The position numbers and the translations under genes were made by a program. From NCBI RefSeq assembly GCF_003459505.1, contig NZ_QRWD01000007.1:77904-141903 (forward strand): a stretch of DNA of 64,000 nt, read 5' to 3'. This stretch comes from Collinsella sp. AF20-14LB (GTDB lineage: Bacteria; Actinomycetota; Coriobacteriia; Coriobacteriales; Coriobacteriaceae). The notes under the pieces are model-generated. The model searched no databases, had not been told where the DNA came from, and saw only the letters and a program-made list of their open reading frames with translations. This document shows, piece by piece, positions 45,531 through 55,916 of this stretch; within the stretch, counting starts at the first letter, position 1, and each line of letters starts with the position of its first letter.

Positions 45531-47303
45531 TCAGTCGAGCTCGTGCGCACGCGCACCTTCGAACTGCATTCGATAGTAACGGGCATAGGTGCCGCCACGG
45601 GCGAGAAGCTGTTCATGCGTGCCACGTTCCACAACGCGACCATGCTCAACGGTCGCAATCTCATCGGCGTGTTTAATGGTCGAGAGACGGTGGGCGATGA
45701 TGATTGTGGTACGGCCGCGTGCCAGCTCTTCGAGCGACTCCTGGACCGCCTCCTCGCTCTCGTTATCCAAAGCACTCGTCGCCTCGTCCAAGATCAAGAT
45801 TTTGGGATTCTTGAGAAACACACGCGCGATGGCAACGCGCTGTTTCTGTCCGCCCGAAAGACGGCTGCCGCGCTCGCCCACGACCGTGTCATAGCCCTGT
45901 GGAAGCGACTCGATAAAGGCATCGATGTTGGCGCGACGGGCGGCCTCGGCGATCTCTCCTGCCGTAGCGCCCGGCTTGCCGTAGGCGATGTTCTCGCCAA
46001 TCGTGCCGTCAAACAGATAGACATCCTGCTGCACCAGGCCGATGGCGCGACGCAGGCTCTGCTGCGTCACATCGCGCACGTCCTGGCCGTCGATGCTAAT
46101 GGATCCGGCGGCCACGTCATAAAAGCGCGGCAGCAGCGAACAGGTCGTGGACTTGCCACCGCCCGAAGGGCCAACCAAAGCGATGGTCTGCCCGGGCTTG
46201 ATGGACAGGTCCATATGGTCGATAACGGGACGCTCGTCGGCATCGCCCTCGCCCAGCTCAACATCCTCGTAGTTAAAGCACACGTCGTGATACTCCACGG
46301 CGCCGGCAGTCACCTGCAGATCCGTAGCGCCCGGCTTGTCCTGGATATCCGGCGCGGTCGAGAGCACCTCGTCCATACGCTTAAAGCCGGCGATAGCCTT
46401 CTGATACGTTTCGGCCGAATTGACGAGTGTCTCGAGCGGCGTGCAGAACAGCGAAATATAGAGTGCAAAGGTCGCCATATCGACCGCCTGCAGCTGTCCC
46501 TGGGCGACCAGCCAGCCGCCCAGCAGTACCACGATCACATAGAGCACACCCGAGAGCAGGCCATACGTCGCAGTATAGACGCCCATGGCGTGATACATGT
46601 TCTCCTTGGACGAAAGGTAGCGATTGTTGGAGGCGCGGAACTTGAAGCGTTCGGTCTCCTCATTGGCAAAGCTCTTGACCACGCGCATGCCCGCCAGCGA
46701 ATCCTGCAGCTGCGCATTGATGCCGCTGATCTTTTTGCGGTTGTCGCTAAAGACCTCGCGCATGCGCATGTTCTGCCAAAACATGATGACCGCAAACGCT
46801 GCTGTCGCCACAGCCATGGCGAGCGCCAGCACCGGGGCGATGGTAAAGAGGATCACAAACGAGCCGATAATCTCGATGCCGCAGATGATGATCCACTCGG
46901 GCACGTGGTGCGCCGCCTCGCAGATATCGAACAGGTCGTTGACCACGCGGCTCATCATGTCGCCCGAGCTGTTGCGGTCAAAGTACGCAAAGCTAAAGCG
47001 CTCATACTGGTCAAACAGGTCCTCGCGCATTTTGGACTCCATACGCGCGCCCATCACGTGACCCCAATAGCTCACAAAATAGCGGCAGGCGCAGCGGACG
47101 GCATACATCAGCACCAAGCCCACCGCGATCATGCCGAGCGCCTGCATAATGACAGCCTGACCCTGAGTAAACAGCCCACCGGTCAAATTGCGCAGAATAA
47201 TAGGAAACGCAAGGTCAATGGCGGCAAGCACCAGAGCGCAAACAGTATCGGCAACAAAAAGCCCCATCTGGGGCTCGTAATACGAGAGAAACCTTTTAAA
47301 CAT
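45531..47303 (-). CDS. ABC half-transporter (multidrug/lipid exporter type)
   Basis: 590 residues. Six membrane helices in 1-320 with the usual exporter coupling loops, then the ATPase: Walker A GPSGGGKSTT, signature RLSGGQKQRVAIARVFL, Walker B ILILDEATSALDNESE and switch IIAHRLSTIKHAD. As a half-transporter it would form a homodimer, or a heterodimer with an unseen partner. Substrate unknown. The structured element E3 lies upstream of its start. Confidence 0.9.
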   Translation of the reverse strand: MFKRFLSYYEPQMGLFVADTVCALVLAAIDLAFPIILRNLTGGLFTQGQAVIMQALGMIAVGLVLMYAVRCACRYFVSYWGHVMGARMESKMREDLFDQYERFSFAYFDRNSSGDMMSRVVNDLFDICEAAHHVPEWIIICGIEIIGSFVILFTIAPVLALAMAVATAAFAVIMFWQNMRMREVFSDNRKKISGINAQLQDSLAGMRVVKSFANEETERFKFRASNNRYLSSKENMYHAMGVYTATYGLLSGVLYVIVVLLGGWLVAQGQLQAVDMATFALYISLFCTPLETLVNSAETYQKAIAGFKRMDEVLSTAPDIQDKPGATDLQVTAGAVEYHDVCFNYEDVELGEGDADERPVIDHMDLSIKPGQTIALVGPSGGGKSTTCSLLPRFYDVAAGSISIDGQDVRDVTQQSLRRAIGLVQQDVYLFDGTIGENIAYGKPGATAGEIAEAARRANIDAFIESLPQGYDTVVGERGSRLSGGQKQRVAIARVFLKNPKILILDEATSALDNESEEAVQESLEELARGRTTIIIAHRLSTIKHADEIATVEHGRVVERGTHEQLLARGGTYARYYRMQFEGARAHELD

Positions 47304-47403
47304 GCAATCCTCGAAGAGAAATAAATAGCGTGAGAAATCCGGTTGAACCGGTCAGGCTGAAAACAAAGCGTCCCAACAAGCATAACGCCGATGTTCTGGC
47401 AGC

Positions 47404-47550
47404 GTCAGCGAAAACGTCCCTAAGCGAGCAAGGTGCCTTGAAAGAGGAGCGACGCGTACTTCGGTACGCGAGCGACGATTGAAAGGCAGATTGCCGCTTA
47501 GGGGCGTTTGCAGCGTCGACTCGTTACGCGGTTTGGTAAAACCGCGTAAC
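47404..47550. repeat. Structured intergenic element E3
   Basis: Same blocks as E2: GTCAGCGAAAAC, stem CGTCCCTAAGCG, CAAGGTG, inner hairpin GACGCGTAC...GTACGCGAGC, CAGATTG, complementary stem CGCTTAGGGGCG, GTTTGCAGCGTCGA, then GTTACGCGGTTTGG / AAAACCGCGTAAC. Both the stem and the end hairpin differ from E2 with paired changes (GCGC/GCGC to ACGC/GCGT). It starts directly after the NUDIX gene stop on the minus strand. Its inner hairpin matches E1. Confidence 0.75.
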
Positions 47551-48246
47551 CTAGAGCTCGGCCCCGCCCAAGCGGTGCGCGATGCTATCGCAGGCCAAGG
47601 CGCCCACGACGGTCTTAGCGTCTTCGATCTTGCCGTCGAGCACGGCGTCGATCAGCTCGTGCAGCGGCACCAGGTCCACGTTGACAAACTCGTCATCGTC
47701 GGGGTTGGGCGCATCAAACTCGAGCTTGGTAGCCAAGTAGATGTGGATGATCTCATCGCAAAAACCGCATGACGTGACAATCGACGTCAAAAAGCGAATA
47801 CGACCAGCCCTAAAGCCCGTCTCCTCATGCAGTTCGCGCTTGGCGCAATCGAGCGGGTCCTCACCTGGATCGAGCTTGCCGGCGGGAATCTCGACCGTCA
47901 CGCGGTCGATGGCGGTGCGGTACTGACGCACCAGTACGATCTTGCCGCTCTCGGTCAGCGCCACAACGGCCGCCGCACCCGGATGGCGAACGATATCGCG
48001 GGCGCTGCGGCGACCGTTGGGCAGCTCAACCTCAAGACGGTGGACGTCGAGGATCTTGCCCTTCCAGGCGCACTCCTCCGAAAGAATCTTCTCGTGCAGC
48101 TCGGCATCGTGCGGGTCATCGTCGCCCAGCACCAGCGCCGGCTCGTCAGCGACCTCGCCACCAGGTTCGCCCTCGGCGTGCCCATACACGCGGCTGTCCT
48201 CCTCGACGATCTGCGCATCCACGAGCTCTTCGTTCTTTTCGTCCAT
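47551..48246 (-). CDS. NUDIX hydrolase, ADP-ribose pyrophosphatase type
   Basis: 231 residues. The Nudix box is GKLDPGEDPLDCAKRELHEETGF, written in parts as GKLDPGEDP and AKRELHEETGF, with VTVEIPAG before it as in NudF. It would split ADP-ribose and similar nucleoside diphosphate compounds. About 60 acidic N-terminal residues precede the fold and are unusual in length. ATG 48246 is chosen because the earlier ATG overlaps the AGAGGA site. Directly downstream of purD by 21 bases. Confidence 0.88.
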   Translation of the reverse strand: MDEKNEELVDAQIVEEDSRVYGHAEGEPGGEVADEPALVLGDDDPHDAELHEKILSEECAWKGKILDVHRLEVELPNGRRSARDIVRHPGAAAVVALTESGKIVLVRQYRTAIDRVTVEIPAGKLDPGEDPLDCAKRELHEETGFRAGRIRFLTSIVTSCGFCDEIIHIYLATKLEFDAPNPDDDEFVNVDLVPLHELIDAVLDGKIEDAKTVVGALACDSIAHRLGGAEL

Positions 48247-48267
48247 CCGTCTCATTCCTCTCGGACT

Positions 48268-49572
48268 TTAGGCATCCCAGGCGTCGCGGCCGCGCAGCGC
48301 GCGCAGGCCGATGTCGTGACGCAGGGTCTTACCCTCAAAATCAATCTTCTCGCAGGCCTCGTAGGCAAGGTTGCGAGCGTTCTCGAACGTGTCGCCCAGA
48401 GCGGTCACGGCAAGCACGCGACCACCATTGGTCAAGAGCTGGCCGTTCACCACAGCAGTGCCCGCGTGGTACACGGTCACGTTCTCCATGGCCTCGGCTT
48501 CGGTGATACCGGTGATGACCTTGCCCTTCTCGTAGCTGCCGGGATAGCCCGCACTCGTCAGGACAACGGCCACGGCCCACTCGTCGCGCCAGTCGAGCTC
48601 AATCTGATCGAGCTCACAGTTGGCGCAGGCCAGCATGACCTCAACCAGGTCGTTCTTAAGGCGTGGCAGCACGACCTGCGTCTCGGGGTCGCCAAAGCGG
48701 GCATTGAACTCCAGCACCTTGGGGCCGGCGGGCGTGAGCATAAAGCCGCCGTACAGGCAGCCGCGGTAGTCGATGCCCTCGGCAGCAAGCTCGGCAACGG
48801 TCTGCTCCATGACCGCCACCATGGTGGCGTGCTCCTCGTCGGTCACGATGGGCACCGGGCTGTAGACACCCATGCCGCCGGTGTTGGGGCCCTTGTCGCC
48901 CTCGAGCGCGCGCTTGTGGTCCTGCGAGGTGGCCATGGGGCGCACGGTCTTGCCGTCGGTAAAGGCCAAAAGCGAGCACTCGGGGCCGGTCAGCATCTCC
49001 TCGATAACCACGGTGTTGCCGGCATCGCCAAAGGTGCCGCCAAAGCACTCGCGCACGGCCTCCTCGGCCTGCTCAAGTTCGGTCGCCACGATAACGCCCT
49101 TGCCCGCGGCAAGGCCGTCGGCCTTGACGACCAGCGGAGCGCCCTGCTCACGCACATAAGCAAGAGCCGAAGCCTCGTCGGTAAACGAGCCGTAGGCTGC
49201 CGTCGGAATGCCCGCGCGCTCCATGAGCTGCTTGGAGAACAGCTTAGAGCCCTCCATCTGGGCGCCCTCGGCACCCGGGCCAAAGCAGGGAATACCCACC
49301 GCGCGCACGGCGTCGGCCACGCCCGCCACGAGCGGAGCCTCGGGGCCAATTACCACGAGTCCGCATCCGTGGCTCTGCGCAAACGCCGCCACGGCCGCAG
49401 GATCGCAGTCGTCGAGAACAACGTTCTCGCCGCAGCTCGCGGTGCCGCCGTTGCCCGGCGCGATGTAGAGCTTGCCGGCGCGCGGTGATGCTGCGAGCTT
49501 AGCTGCCAAAGCATGCTCACGGCCGCCGCTGCCCAACAACAGGATGTCGATGGTTTGAGTGTCCGCCTTCAA
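48268..49572 (-). CDS. purD: Phosphoribosylamine-glycine ligase (GAR synthetase)
   Basis: 434 residues. It joins glycine to phosphoribosylamine with [19 protein letters not shown] is the N-terminal signature, [15 protein letters not shown] follows, ATP-grasp parts include [29 protein letters not shown], and [12 protein letters not shown], then [18 protein letters not shown]. The start is TTG 49572, set by GAGGAGG upstream and normal length. It acts just after PurF. The intergenic region before it holds the purA terminator. Confidence 0.96.
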   Translation of the reverse strand: MKADTQTIDILLLGSGGREHALAAKLAASPRAGKLYIAPGNGGTASCGENVVLDDCDPAAVAAFAQSHGCGLVVIGPEAPLVAGVADAVRAVGIPCFGPGAEGAQMEGSKLFSKQLMERAGIPTAAYGSFTDEASALAYVREQGAPLVVKADGLAAGKGVIVATELEQAEEAVRECFGGTFGDAGNTVVIEEMLTGPECSLLAFTDGKTVRPMATSQDHKRALEGDKGPNTGGMGVYSPVPIVTDEEHATMVAVMEQTVAELAAEGIDYRGCLYGGFMLTPAGPKVLEFNARFGDPETQVVLPRLKNDLVEVMLACANCELDQIELDWRDEWAVAVVLTSAGYPGSYEKGKVITGITEAEAMENVTVYHAGTAVVNGQLLTNGGRVLAVTALGDTFENARNLAYEACEKIDFEGKTLRHDIGLRALRGRDAWDA

Positions 49573-49626
49573 GGGTGCCTCCTCTATGGATGAATGGCCC
49601 GCTCCGCGCGAGCCCTTTGCAAGCAA

Positions 49627-49668
49627 ATATACCCCTCGGCCGCCCGCTTGGGCTGCAAAGGGGTATAT
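49627..49668 (-). terminator. Hairpin terminator after purA
   Basis: Perfect 10-base arms ATATACCCCT / AGGGGTATAT with a 22-base loop, 22 bases past the purA stop; the following bases are TTGCTTGC, so the T run is weak. Confidence 0.65.
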
Positions 49669-49690
49669 CGCAATAACCAAATAGTCCCGA

Positions 49691-50986
<1,296 letters not shown>

Positions 50987-51070
50987 TTACATTCATGGAC
51001 TGTCTACGCGCCACGCCGGCACGCAGAAGCACAAAACATTCCCAGTATACCCGTGCAACGGGCGCCTGTC

Positions 51071-52462
51071 CTACTCCTCGGCATGTGCCCCATCAAGCTC
51101 ATAGAACTTGGTGGATGCCGGCAGGAACATCAGGTCGACGTCGCCGATCGGGCCCGAACGGTTCTTGGCCACGACGATACGCGTAACGCCCTCGTCTGGT
51201 CGATCGTCGCGCGAGGCTTCGGCCTCGTCGGCGGAGCGGTCCAAGAACATAACGATATCGGCGTCCTGCTCGATGGAGCCCGATTCACGAAGGTCGGAAA
51301 GCTGCGGGCGCTTGCCGGTACGGGATTCGACCTGACGCGAGAGCTGCGACAGCGCGATGAGCGGGATCTTGAGTTCCTTGGCCATGATCTTCAGACCACG
51401 CGACATCTCGGAGACCTCGACGGTACGGCTCTCGGAGCGGCGTCCCGGCGGAGGACTCACCAGCTGCAGGTAATCCAGGATGATGATGGCCTTCTCCTTG
51501 TTGTGGAGCATGCGGCGGCTCTTGGCGCGAATCTCGGTCACTGTGGTGCCGGGCGTATCGTCAATCAGAATATCGAGCTTGGACAAGGTCTGCGTGGCCT
51601 CGTTGATATTGGCCCACTGCTCGGGGCTAATGCGGCCCATGCGGAAGTCACTGATCGAAATCATGGCGTAGGCGCAAATCAGACGCTGGGCAATTTCCTT
51701 GCCCGACATCTCCAGCGAGAAGAAGCCGACGGTATAACCGGCCGCGGCAGCGTTGAGCGCCAGATTCAGGGCGAACGACGTCTTACCCACAGCAGGGCGG
51801 GCGCCGATGATGATGAGCTGGCCCTCGCGAAAACCCATGAGCATGCGGTCGAGCGACGGGAAGCCCGTGGGCACGCCCGCAGCCTGGCCGCCTGCCTGGC
51901 ACACTTCCTCGGCCTCGTTATAGGCCTCGACCATAAACTCGGTCAGCGTCTTGTAGCTCGACTTGACCTCGCGCGCCGTGACCTTGAGCAGCTTGCTCTC
52001 GGCCAGCTCCACGACCTCTTTGGTATCGGTGGGAGCGTTATAGGCCAGCGCGTTGATCTCGTTGGTGGCGCCGATCAGCTCACGCAGCATCGAATCGCGG
52101 CGAACGATAGCGGCATGGTGCTGCCAGTTGACGAGCGACAGGGTCTGACCCATCAGCTCCAAAATGTAGGCCTCGCCGCCCACGGCATCAAGCTTGTTGA
52201 TGCTTCGCAGGTAATCGATCAGCGAGATGGAGTCGATGGGAATGCGGCTGTTGTACATATCGACCATCGCGGTATAGATGGTCTTATGAATGGGCCGGTA
52301 GAAGTCATCGGGCTGCAGCTCGACCTGGGCCTCTTCGACCACCTCGGGCGATAGCAGCATAGCGGCCAGTACATTGGCCTCTGCATCTTGGTTTTGGGGA
52401 AGACCCAACTTGGAGCCGCGGTCCTCAACCGTCAGCCCGGTCTCCCTATCGTCATATGCCAT
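51071..52462 (-). CDS. dnaB: Replicative DNA helicase
   Basis: 463 residues. The N-terminal DnaG-binding domain begins PQNQDAEANVLAAMLLSPEV. The RecA-like motor has Walker A ARPAVGKTSFALNLA, Walker B KAIIILDYLQLV, and the end motif SGSIEQDADIVMFLDR. It unwinds DNA as a hexamer at the fork. No intein is present. ATG 52462 follows GAGGATGC. The rplI operon usually found beside dnaB is here separated from it by the transposon at 52562-54413. Confidence 0.96.
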   Translation of the reverse strand: MAYDDRETGLTVEDRGSKLGLPQNQDAEANVLAAMLLSPEVVEEAQVELQPDDFYRPIHKTIYTAMVDMYNSRIPIDSISLIDYLRSINKLDAVGGEAYILELMGQTLSLVNWQHHAAIVRRDSMLRELIGATNEINALAYNAPTDTKEVVELAESKLLKVTAREVKSSYKTLTEFMVEAYNEAEEVCQAGGQAAGVPTGFPSLDRMLMGFREGQLIIIGARPAVGKTSFALNLALNAAAAGYTVGFFSLEMSGKEIAQRLICAYAMISISDFRMGRISPEQWANINEATQTLSKLDILIDDTPGTTVTEIRAKSRRMLHNKEKAIIILDYLQLVSPPPGRRSESRTVEVSEMSRGLKIMAKELKIPLIALSQLSRQVESRTGKRPQLSDLRESGSIEQDADIVMFLDRSADEAEASRDDRPDEGVTRIVVAKNRSGPIGDVDLMFLPASTKFYELDGAHAEE

Positions 52463-52561
52463 GAGCATCCTCATTCATATCGCTTGCGAGCATCCATAGT
52501 ATCAGCCACAGCTTTAAATCGAGGCGCGCCTTAACAATCATCACCGAACCAAACGGGCGAA

Positions 52562-52599
52562 CGGTCCCATACACGCGTTGTGTTAGACCACTTTGGATA
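52562..52599 (+). repeat. Left inverted end of the transposon-like element
   Basis: Begins CGGTCCCATACACGCGTTGT and ends GACCACTTTGGATA. It lies 100 bases after the dnaB start region. Confidence 0.7.
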
Positions 52600-52673
52600 A
52601 GTGTCCTGCACGCAGTACACGCGACGGGGCCCCGGTTGCGACAATTCCATCATCAGGAGAGATGGAGGTTGCA

Positions 52674-53750
52674 ATGGAAGACGTGCTCACCCAGCTGACG
52701 AGGCAGCTCCTCCCGCAGATGACGGCTGCCGAGAAGAGCAGGGCCCTGAGATCGCTCAAGGCGCTGATAGACGCGGAGCTTTTCGACCTCGCGGCAAGCG
52801 AGGGGGCGGAAGACGATCCCGACAGAGCCTGCCCCTGGTGCGGCTCCCCGCATTACGTGAAGAGGGGGCGAGACGGGCGCGGCCGTCAGCGGTTCCTCTG
52901 CCGAGGGTGCGCCAGGACCTTCACCGACGCCACCATGCGCATCTTCTCCACCACCAAGCTCGACAGGTCGGCCTGGATGAGGTTCGCGGAGTGCCACGTG
53001 GACATGCTCCCGCTGCGCGAGTCGGCGGAAAAGTGCGGCGTGTGCCTCAAGACGGCGTTCTTCATGCGCCACAGGCTGCTCGAGGCCATGGCCAAGCGCA
53101 TGCCCGCCTTCCGCGTGGAGGCCGGCGGCGGGGCCGAGCTCGACGAGCGCTTCTTCAGGGAGAGCTTTAAGGGAAACCGCTCCAGGTCGGAGTCCGGCGT
53201 GCCCAGGAAGCCCCGCACAAGGTCGCAGGGAACCGACGGGCACGAGAAGATATGCGTGCTCATCAACGACGCCGGCGACATCTTCTACGAGATCGCGGGG
53301 AGGGGCGGCCTCGACGAGGCGGCGGCCAGGGAGCTGCTCGCCGACAAGCTCGCGGTCGGCGCGATAATCTCGACGGACCGGGCTCACGTGTACCGCCGCG
53401 TCCTGCCCGCCCTCGGCGTCGGCGCGCACATCGCCAGCAAGAGGGAGGAGCACGCCATCAACAGGGTGAACAGCCTCCACTCCCAGATGAGGCACTTCAT
53501 CGGCAGGTTCCGGGGCGTCTCCACGAGACGCCTCGAGAACTACCTCGCCTGGTTCAAGTGGACATGGTGCTTCAAGGTCCGCAGGAGCGCGGACGAGCTC
53601 ACCGAGCTCATAGTGAGGCAGGCGGCCCGCGGCACGTACGAGAAGACCTGGCGCCAGTACAAGGCGACCCCCTATCCGTTCTACGAGTACTGGATCAAGC
53701 AGGCGAAATGGGACTCGCGTGCGCGGAGGGCCATATACGGCGTGGCGTGA
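52674..53750 (+). CDS. ISXO2/IS1595-type transposase
   Basis: 358 residues from ATG 52674 (GGAGG five bases upstream). An N-terminal zinc ribbon with C53, C56, C76, C79 (CPWCGSPHYVKRG ... FLCRGCARTF) precedes the ISXO2-like DDE domain: GGGAELDERFFRESFKGN, VGAIISTDRAHVYRR, and the strongly typical HAINRVNSLHSQMRHFIGRF and GVSTRRLENYLAWFKW. It appears intact. Codon use is richer in AGG and GGG than neighbouring genes, in line with transfer. Confidence 0.9.
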   Translation: MEDVLTQLTRQLLPQMTAAEKSRALRSLKALIDAELFDLAASEGAEDDPDRACPWCGSPHYVKRGRDGRGRQRFLCRGCARTFTDATMRIFSTTKLDRSAWMRFAECHVDMLPLRESAEKCGVCLKTAFFMRHRLLEAMAKRMPAFRVEAGGGAELDERFFRESFKGNRSRSESGVPRKPRTRSQGTDGHEKICVLINDAGDIFYEIAGRGGLDEAAARELLADKLAVGAIISTDRAHVYRRVLPALGVGAHIASKREEHAINRVNSLHSQMRHFIGRFRGVSTRRLENYLAWFKWTWCFKVRRSADELTELIVRQAARGTYEKTWRQYKATPYPFYEYWIKQAKWDSRARRAIYGVA

Positions 53751-53821
53751 TGTCCAGGGCGGTCTGGCGCAGCGCATCTGCGGCAAGCGCTGAAGTCGTG
53801 CCCCGATGCAAATAGCAACAG

Positions 53822-54316
53822 CTAGCGATATTCTTCGGGAACGTCGAAACCGTACTCACGGCATAGGAGCATGACATCGTGGACGTCGTGCTCGTCATGC
53901 TGATAGCCCAAGTGAAACAACAGCTGGCTTTCGGGGTCGATGCACGACACCTCCACCTCGCCGATGCGCCCCCTCCCCGAAAAGACCTCCCCGGGAAAAC
54001 GATCTCCCTGATACAGAATATCGCCATTCTCGGCGAAATCGAAGCAATGCAGGTCGACGATGCGCCCCGCCTCGTCTTGCCACACCGTGTGATCTTCGGT
54101 GGTGAAAGATGCAGCCACCTCGGAAAACCCCTCATCAGCAATTAGATCCACGAACCTTTGGTAATCCCCGCGCTGAACGAACAGGTCGATGTCGTTATGG
54201 GCCCTGGTCTCACGCCCGACAAGCGCATCGACGCCCCAGCCGCCATCAAGATATACGTCGATGCCCGCACCTGCGGAAAGGCCGATTATCCAACACGCAT
54301 CATCCTTGGTGACCAT
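53822..54316 (-). CDS. LinA/Lnu-like nucleotidyltransferase (possible antibiotic inactivation)
   Basis: 164 residues, the length of LinA-type lincosamide nucleotidyltransferases. The order VYLDGGWGVDALVGRETRAH, NDIDLFV (D42, D44), GRIVDLHCFDF (D88), and SCIDPESQLLFHLGYQHDEH-type end (in parts PESQLLFHLGY, DEHDVHDV) follows that family closely as I know it. It would add AMP to a hydroxyl of a lincosamide or related drug; actual substrate is unproven. It lies inside the transposon-like element, opposite to the transposase, with GGAGCTCC-type sequence before its ATG. Confidence 0.75.
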   Translation of the reverse strand: MVTKDDACWIIGLSAGAGIDVYLDGGWGVDALVGRETRAHNDIDLFVQRGDYQRFVDLIADEGFSEVAASFTTEDHTVWQDEAGRIVDLHCFDFAENGDILYQGDRFPGEVFSGRGRIGEVEVSCIDPESQLLFHLGYQHDEHDVHDVMLLCREYGFDVPEEYR

Positions 54317-54375
54317 AGGAGCTCCTTCGCTTTCGCCTGCTATCTAAGCAAGAAAGATTATAGGAAAAGTCCCTG

Positions 54376-54413
54376 TATCCAAAGCGGTCTAACACAACGC
54401 ATACACGGGACCG
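54376..54413 (-). repeat. Right inverted end of the transposon-like element
   Basis: On the minus strand it begins CGGTCCCGTGTATGCGTTGT and ends GACCGCTTTGGATA, mirroring 52562-52599. Confidence 0.7.
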
Positions 54414-54446
54414 CATCTCAATGGCTGCCACGACACTCCCCCAGCG

Positions 54447-54490
54447 CAAAAAATAAAAGGGCGCCCTGGTCTCCCAGAGCGCCCTTCTTA
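54447..54490 (-). terminator. Terminator of the rpsF-ssb-rpsR-rplI operon
   Basis: Minus-strand AAGGGCGC / GCGCCCTT arms followed by TTATTTTTT, 29 bases past the rplI stop. Confidence 0.9.
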
Positions 54491-54518
54491 GAACAAGATT
54501 GTTGCGTTGCAGCAAATG

Positions 54519-55058
54519 CTACTCGGCAGCAGCCTCGGTCTCGACCTCGGCGGTCTCGGCCTCGGTGACCTCAGCGGCCTCCTCGACCTCAGCCTCGGCA
54601 GCGAGCTCCTCGGCGGTAACGCCGACGAGAACGACAACCTCGGCCTTGATCTCGCGGTACAGCGAGATGGCAACGGTGTGGGCACCGGCAACCTTGATGG
54701 GCTTACCGAGCTCGACGCGCTTGCGGTCGATGTCCATACCGAGCTGATCCTTGATGGCGTCAGCGATCATAGCGGCGGTGACGGAGCCAAAGAGGATGCC
54801 CTCGTCGCCGACCTTGACGTCGACGGTGACCTGCTTGCCCTCGAGGGCAGCCTTGGTCTCGTTGGCGGTAGCCAGACGGACGGCCTCGCGCTTGGCGATG
54901 TTGTTGCGACGCTCGTCAAGCTGCTTGAGGTTGCCCTTGGTGGCGGCAACAGCGAGCTTCTTGGGGAACAGGAAGTTCTCAGCGTAACCCTGAGCGACCT
55001 CTACGACGTCACCCTCGCCGCCCTTGCCCTTGATCTCATCGAGAAGAATAACCTTCAT
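54519..55058 (-). CDS. rplI: 50S ribosomal protein L9
   Basis: 179 residues. MKVILLDEIKGKGGEGDVVEVAQGYAENFL (in part GKGGEGDVVEVAQGYAENF) is the conserved 23S rRNA-binding N-domain; a long helix and the C-domain (GILFGSVTAAMIADAI) follow. It ends with about 30 residues of Glu/Ala-rich tail (EELAAEAEVEEAAEVTEAE) beyond the usual ~150, likely disordered. Last gene of the operon. Confidence 0.96.
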   Translation of the reverse strand: MKVILLDEIKGKGGEGDVVEVAQGYAENFLFPKKLAVAATKGNLKQLDERRNNIAKREAVRLATANETKAALEGKQVTVDVKVGDEGILFGSVTAAMIADAIKDQLGMDIDRKRVELGKPIKVAGAHTVAISLYREIKAEVVVLVGVTAEELAAEAEVEEAAEVTEAETAEVETEAAAE

Positions 55059-55073
55059 GATGCGTCTCCCTTC

Positions 55074-55340
55074 TTAGCCGCGGTCGCGGTTGCCACGAGA
55101 GGAAACCACGGGGACGGTGTACGGCAGGAGAGCCATCTCGCGGGCGCGCTTGATGGCGTTGGCGATGTCATGCTGATGCTGCGTGCAAGCGCCAGTGACG
55201 CGACGGGGCTTGATCTTGCCACGGTCGGTCATGTACTTACGGAGAAGCTGAGTGTCCTTATAGTCGATGAACTCAGTGTTCTCCTTGCAGAACTGGCAGT
55301 ACTTACGACGCGGCTGACGTGCAGAAAAATCATTAGCCAT
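55074..55340 (-). CDS. rpsR: 30S ribosomal protein S18
   Basis: 88 residues. [19 protein letters not shown] carries a C-x-x-C pair and [30 protein letters not shown] (in part [18 protein letters not shown]) a further Cys and His, so this is the zinc-binding form. ATG 55340 follows AAAGG. It binds S6 on the 30S platform. Confidence 0.97.
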   Translation of the reverse strand: MANDFSARQPRRKYCQFCKENTEFIDYKDTQLLRKYMTDRGKIKPRRVTGACTQHQHDIANAIKRAREMALLPYTVPVVSSRGNRDRG

Positions 55341-55412
55341 GTCAAAATACCTTTCGTTTGGCAACTTCGGAGAACCGAAGCCGCCTCTCACTCAAAAATA
55401 GGTGAACAGCCC

Positions 55413-55868
55413 TTAAAACGGGATGTCCTCATCGTAGACGTCGACCGCGGGCGGCGTAGCCACCGGTGCGGCAGGACGAGGTGCGGGCGCTGCAGGGGCT
55501 GCGGGGGCGTAGCCGCCCTGATCGTAGCCACCCTGGCCACCACGGGAGCTCATAAACTCGATCTCATCGACGATGACCTCAAGCTTGCTCCGGCGCTGGC
55601 CGTCGCGCTCCCAAGAGCTGTAGCGCAGCTTGCCCTCGATCGCGACCTTGTTTCCCTTTGCCAGGAAACGGCTCACGGCCTCGGCGCGCGTACCGAACAT
55701 AGTGCAGTCGACAAAGTTGGGATAGTCCTCCCACTCGCCAGTCTGCGGGTTGCGGCGACGATCGTTCACGGCGACGCCAAAGGACAGAACCTGGGTTCCG
55801 CCGGCGGTGGCGCGCAGCTCGGGATCACGCGTGAGGTTACCGGTGATGTTCACTCGATTGATGCTCAT
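55413..55868 (-). CDS. ssb: Single-stranded DNA-binding protein
   Basis: 151 residues. OB fold: INRVNITGNLTRDPELRATAGG, FGVAVNDRRRN, FVDCTMFGTRAEAVSRFLAKGNKVAIEGK (in part AEAVSRFLAKGNKVAIEG), then an Ala/Pro/Gly linker and the acidic tip DEDIPF that binds partner proteins. Between rpsF and rpsR as in most bacteria. Confidence 0.97.
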   Translation of the reverse strand: MSINRVNITGNLTRDPELRATAGGTQVLSFGVAVNDRRRNPQTGEWEDYPNFVDCTMFGTRAEAVSRFLAKGNKVAIEGKLRYSSWERDGQRRSKLEVIVDEIEFMSSRGGQGGYDQGGYAPAAPAAPAPRPAAPVATPPAVDVYDEDIPF

Positions 55869-55916
55869 AACTCACTACTTCCTCTTGGGGCACAAGCCCA
55901 GTCCAAAACGACAGTC

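Larger units (their letters stand above)
52562..54413. mobile_element. Transposon-like element with 38-bp inverted ends, ISXO2-type transposase and LinA-like gene
   Basis: Ends at 52562-52599 and 54376-54413 are inverted repeats matching at 33 of 38 bases; all five differences are transitions. Inside are a transposase (52674-53750, plus strand) and a nucleotidyltransferase (53822-54316, minus strand). I find no target duplication next to these ends, so they may not be the exact transposition borders; the transposase could also use closer ends (GGTTGCGACAATTCC near 52634 and GCAAATAGCAAC near 53808). It stands between dnaB and the rpsF-rplI operon, normally close neighbours. Confidence 0.65.

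Noticed and set aside
51071..52462. Intein in dnaB
   Set aside because: Length and motif spacing are those of an uninterrupted helicase.
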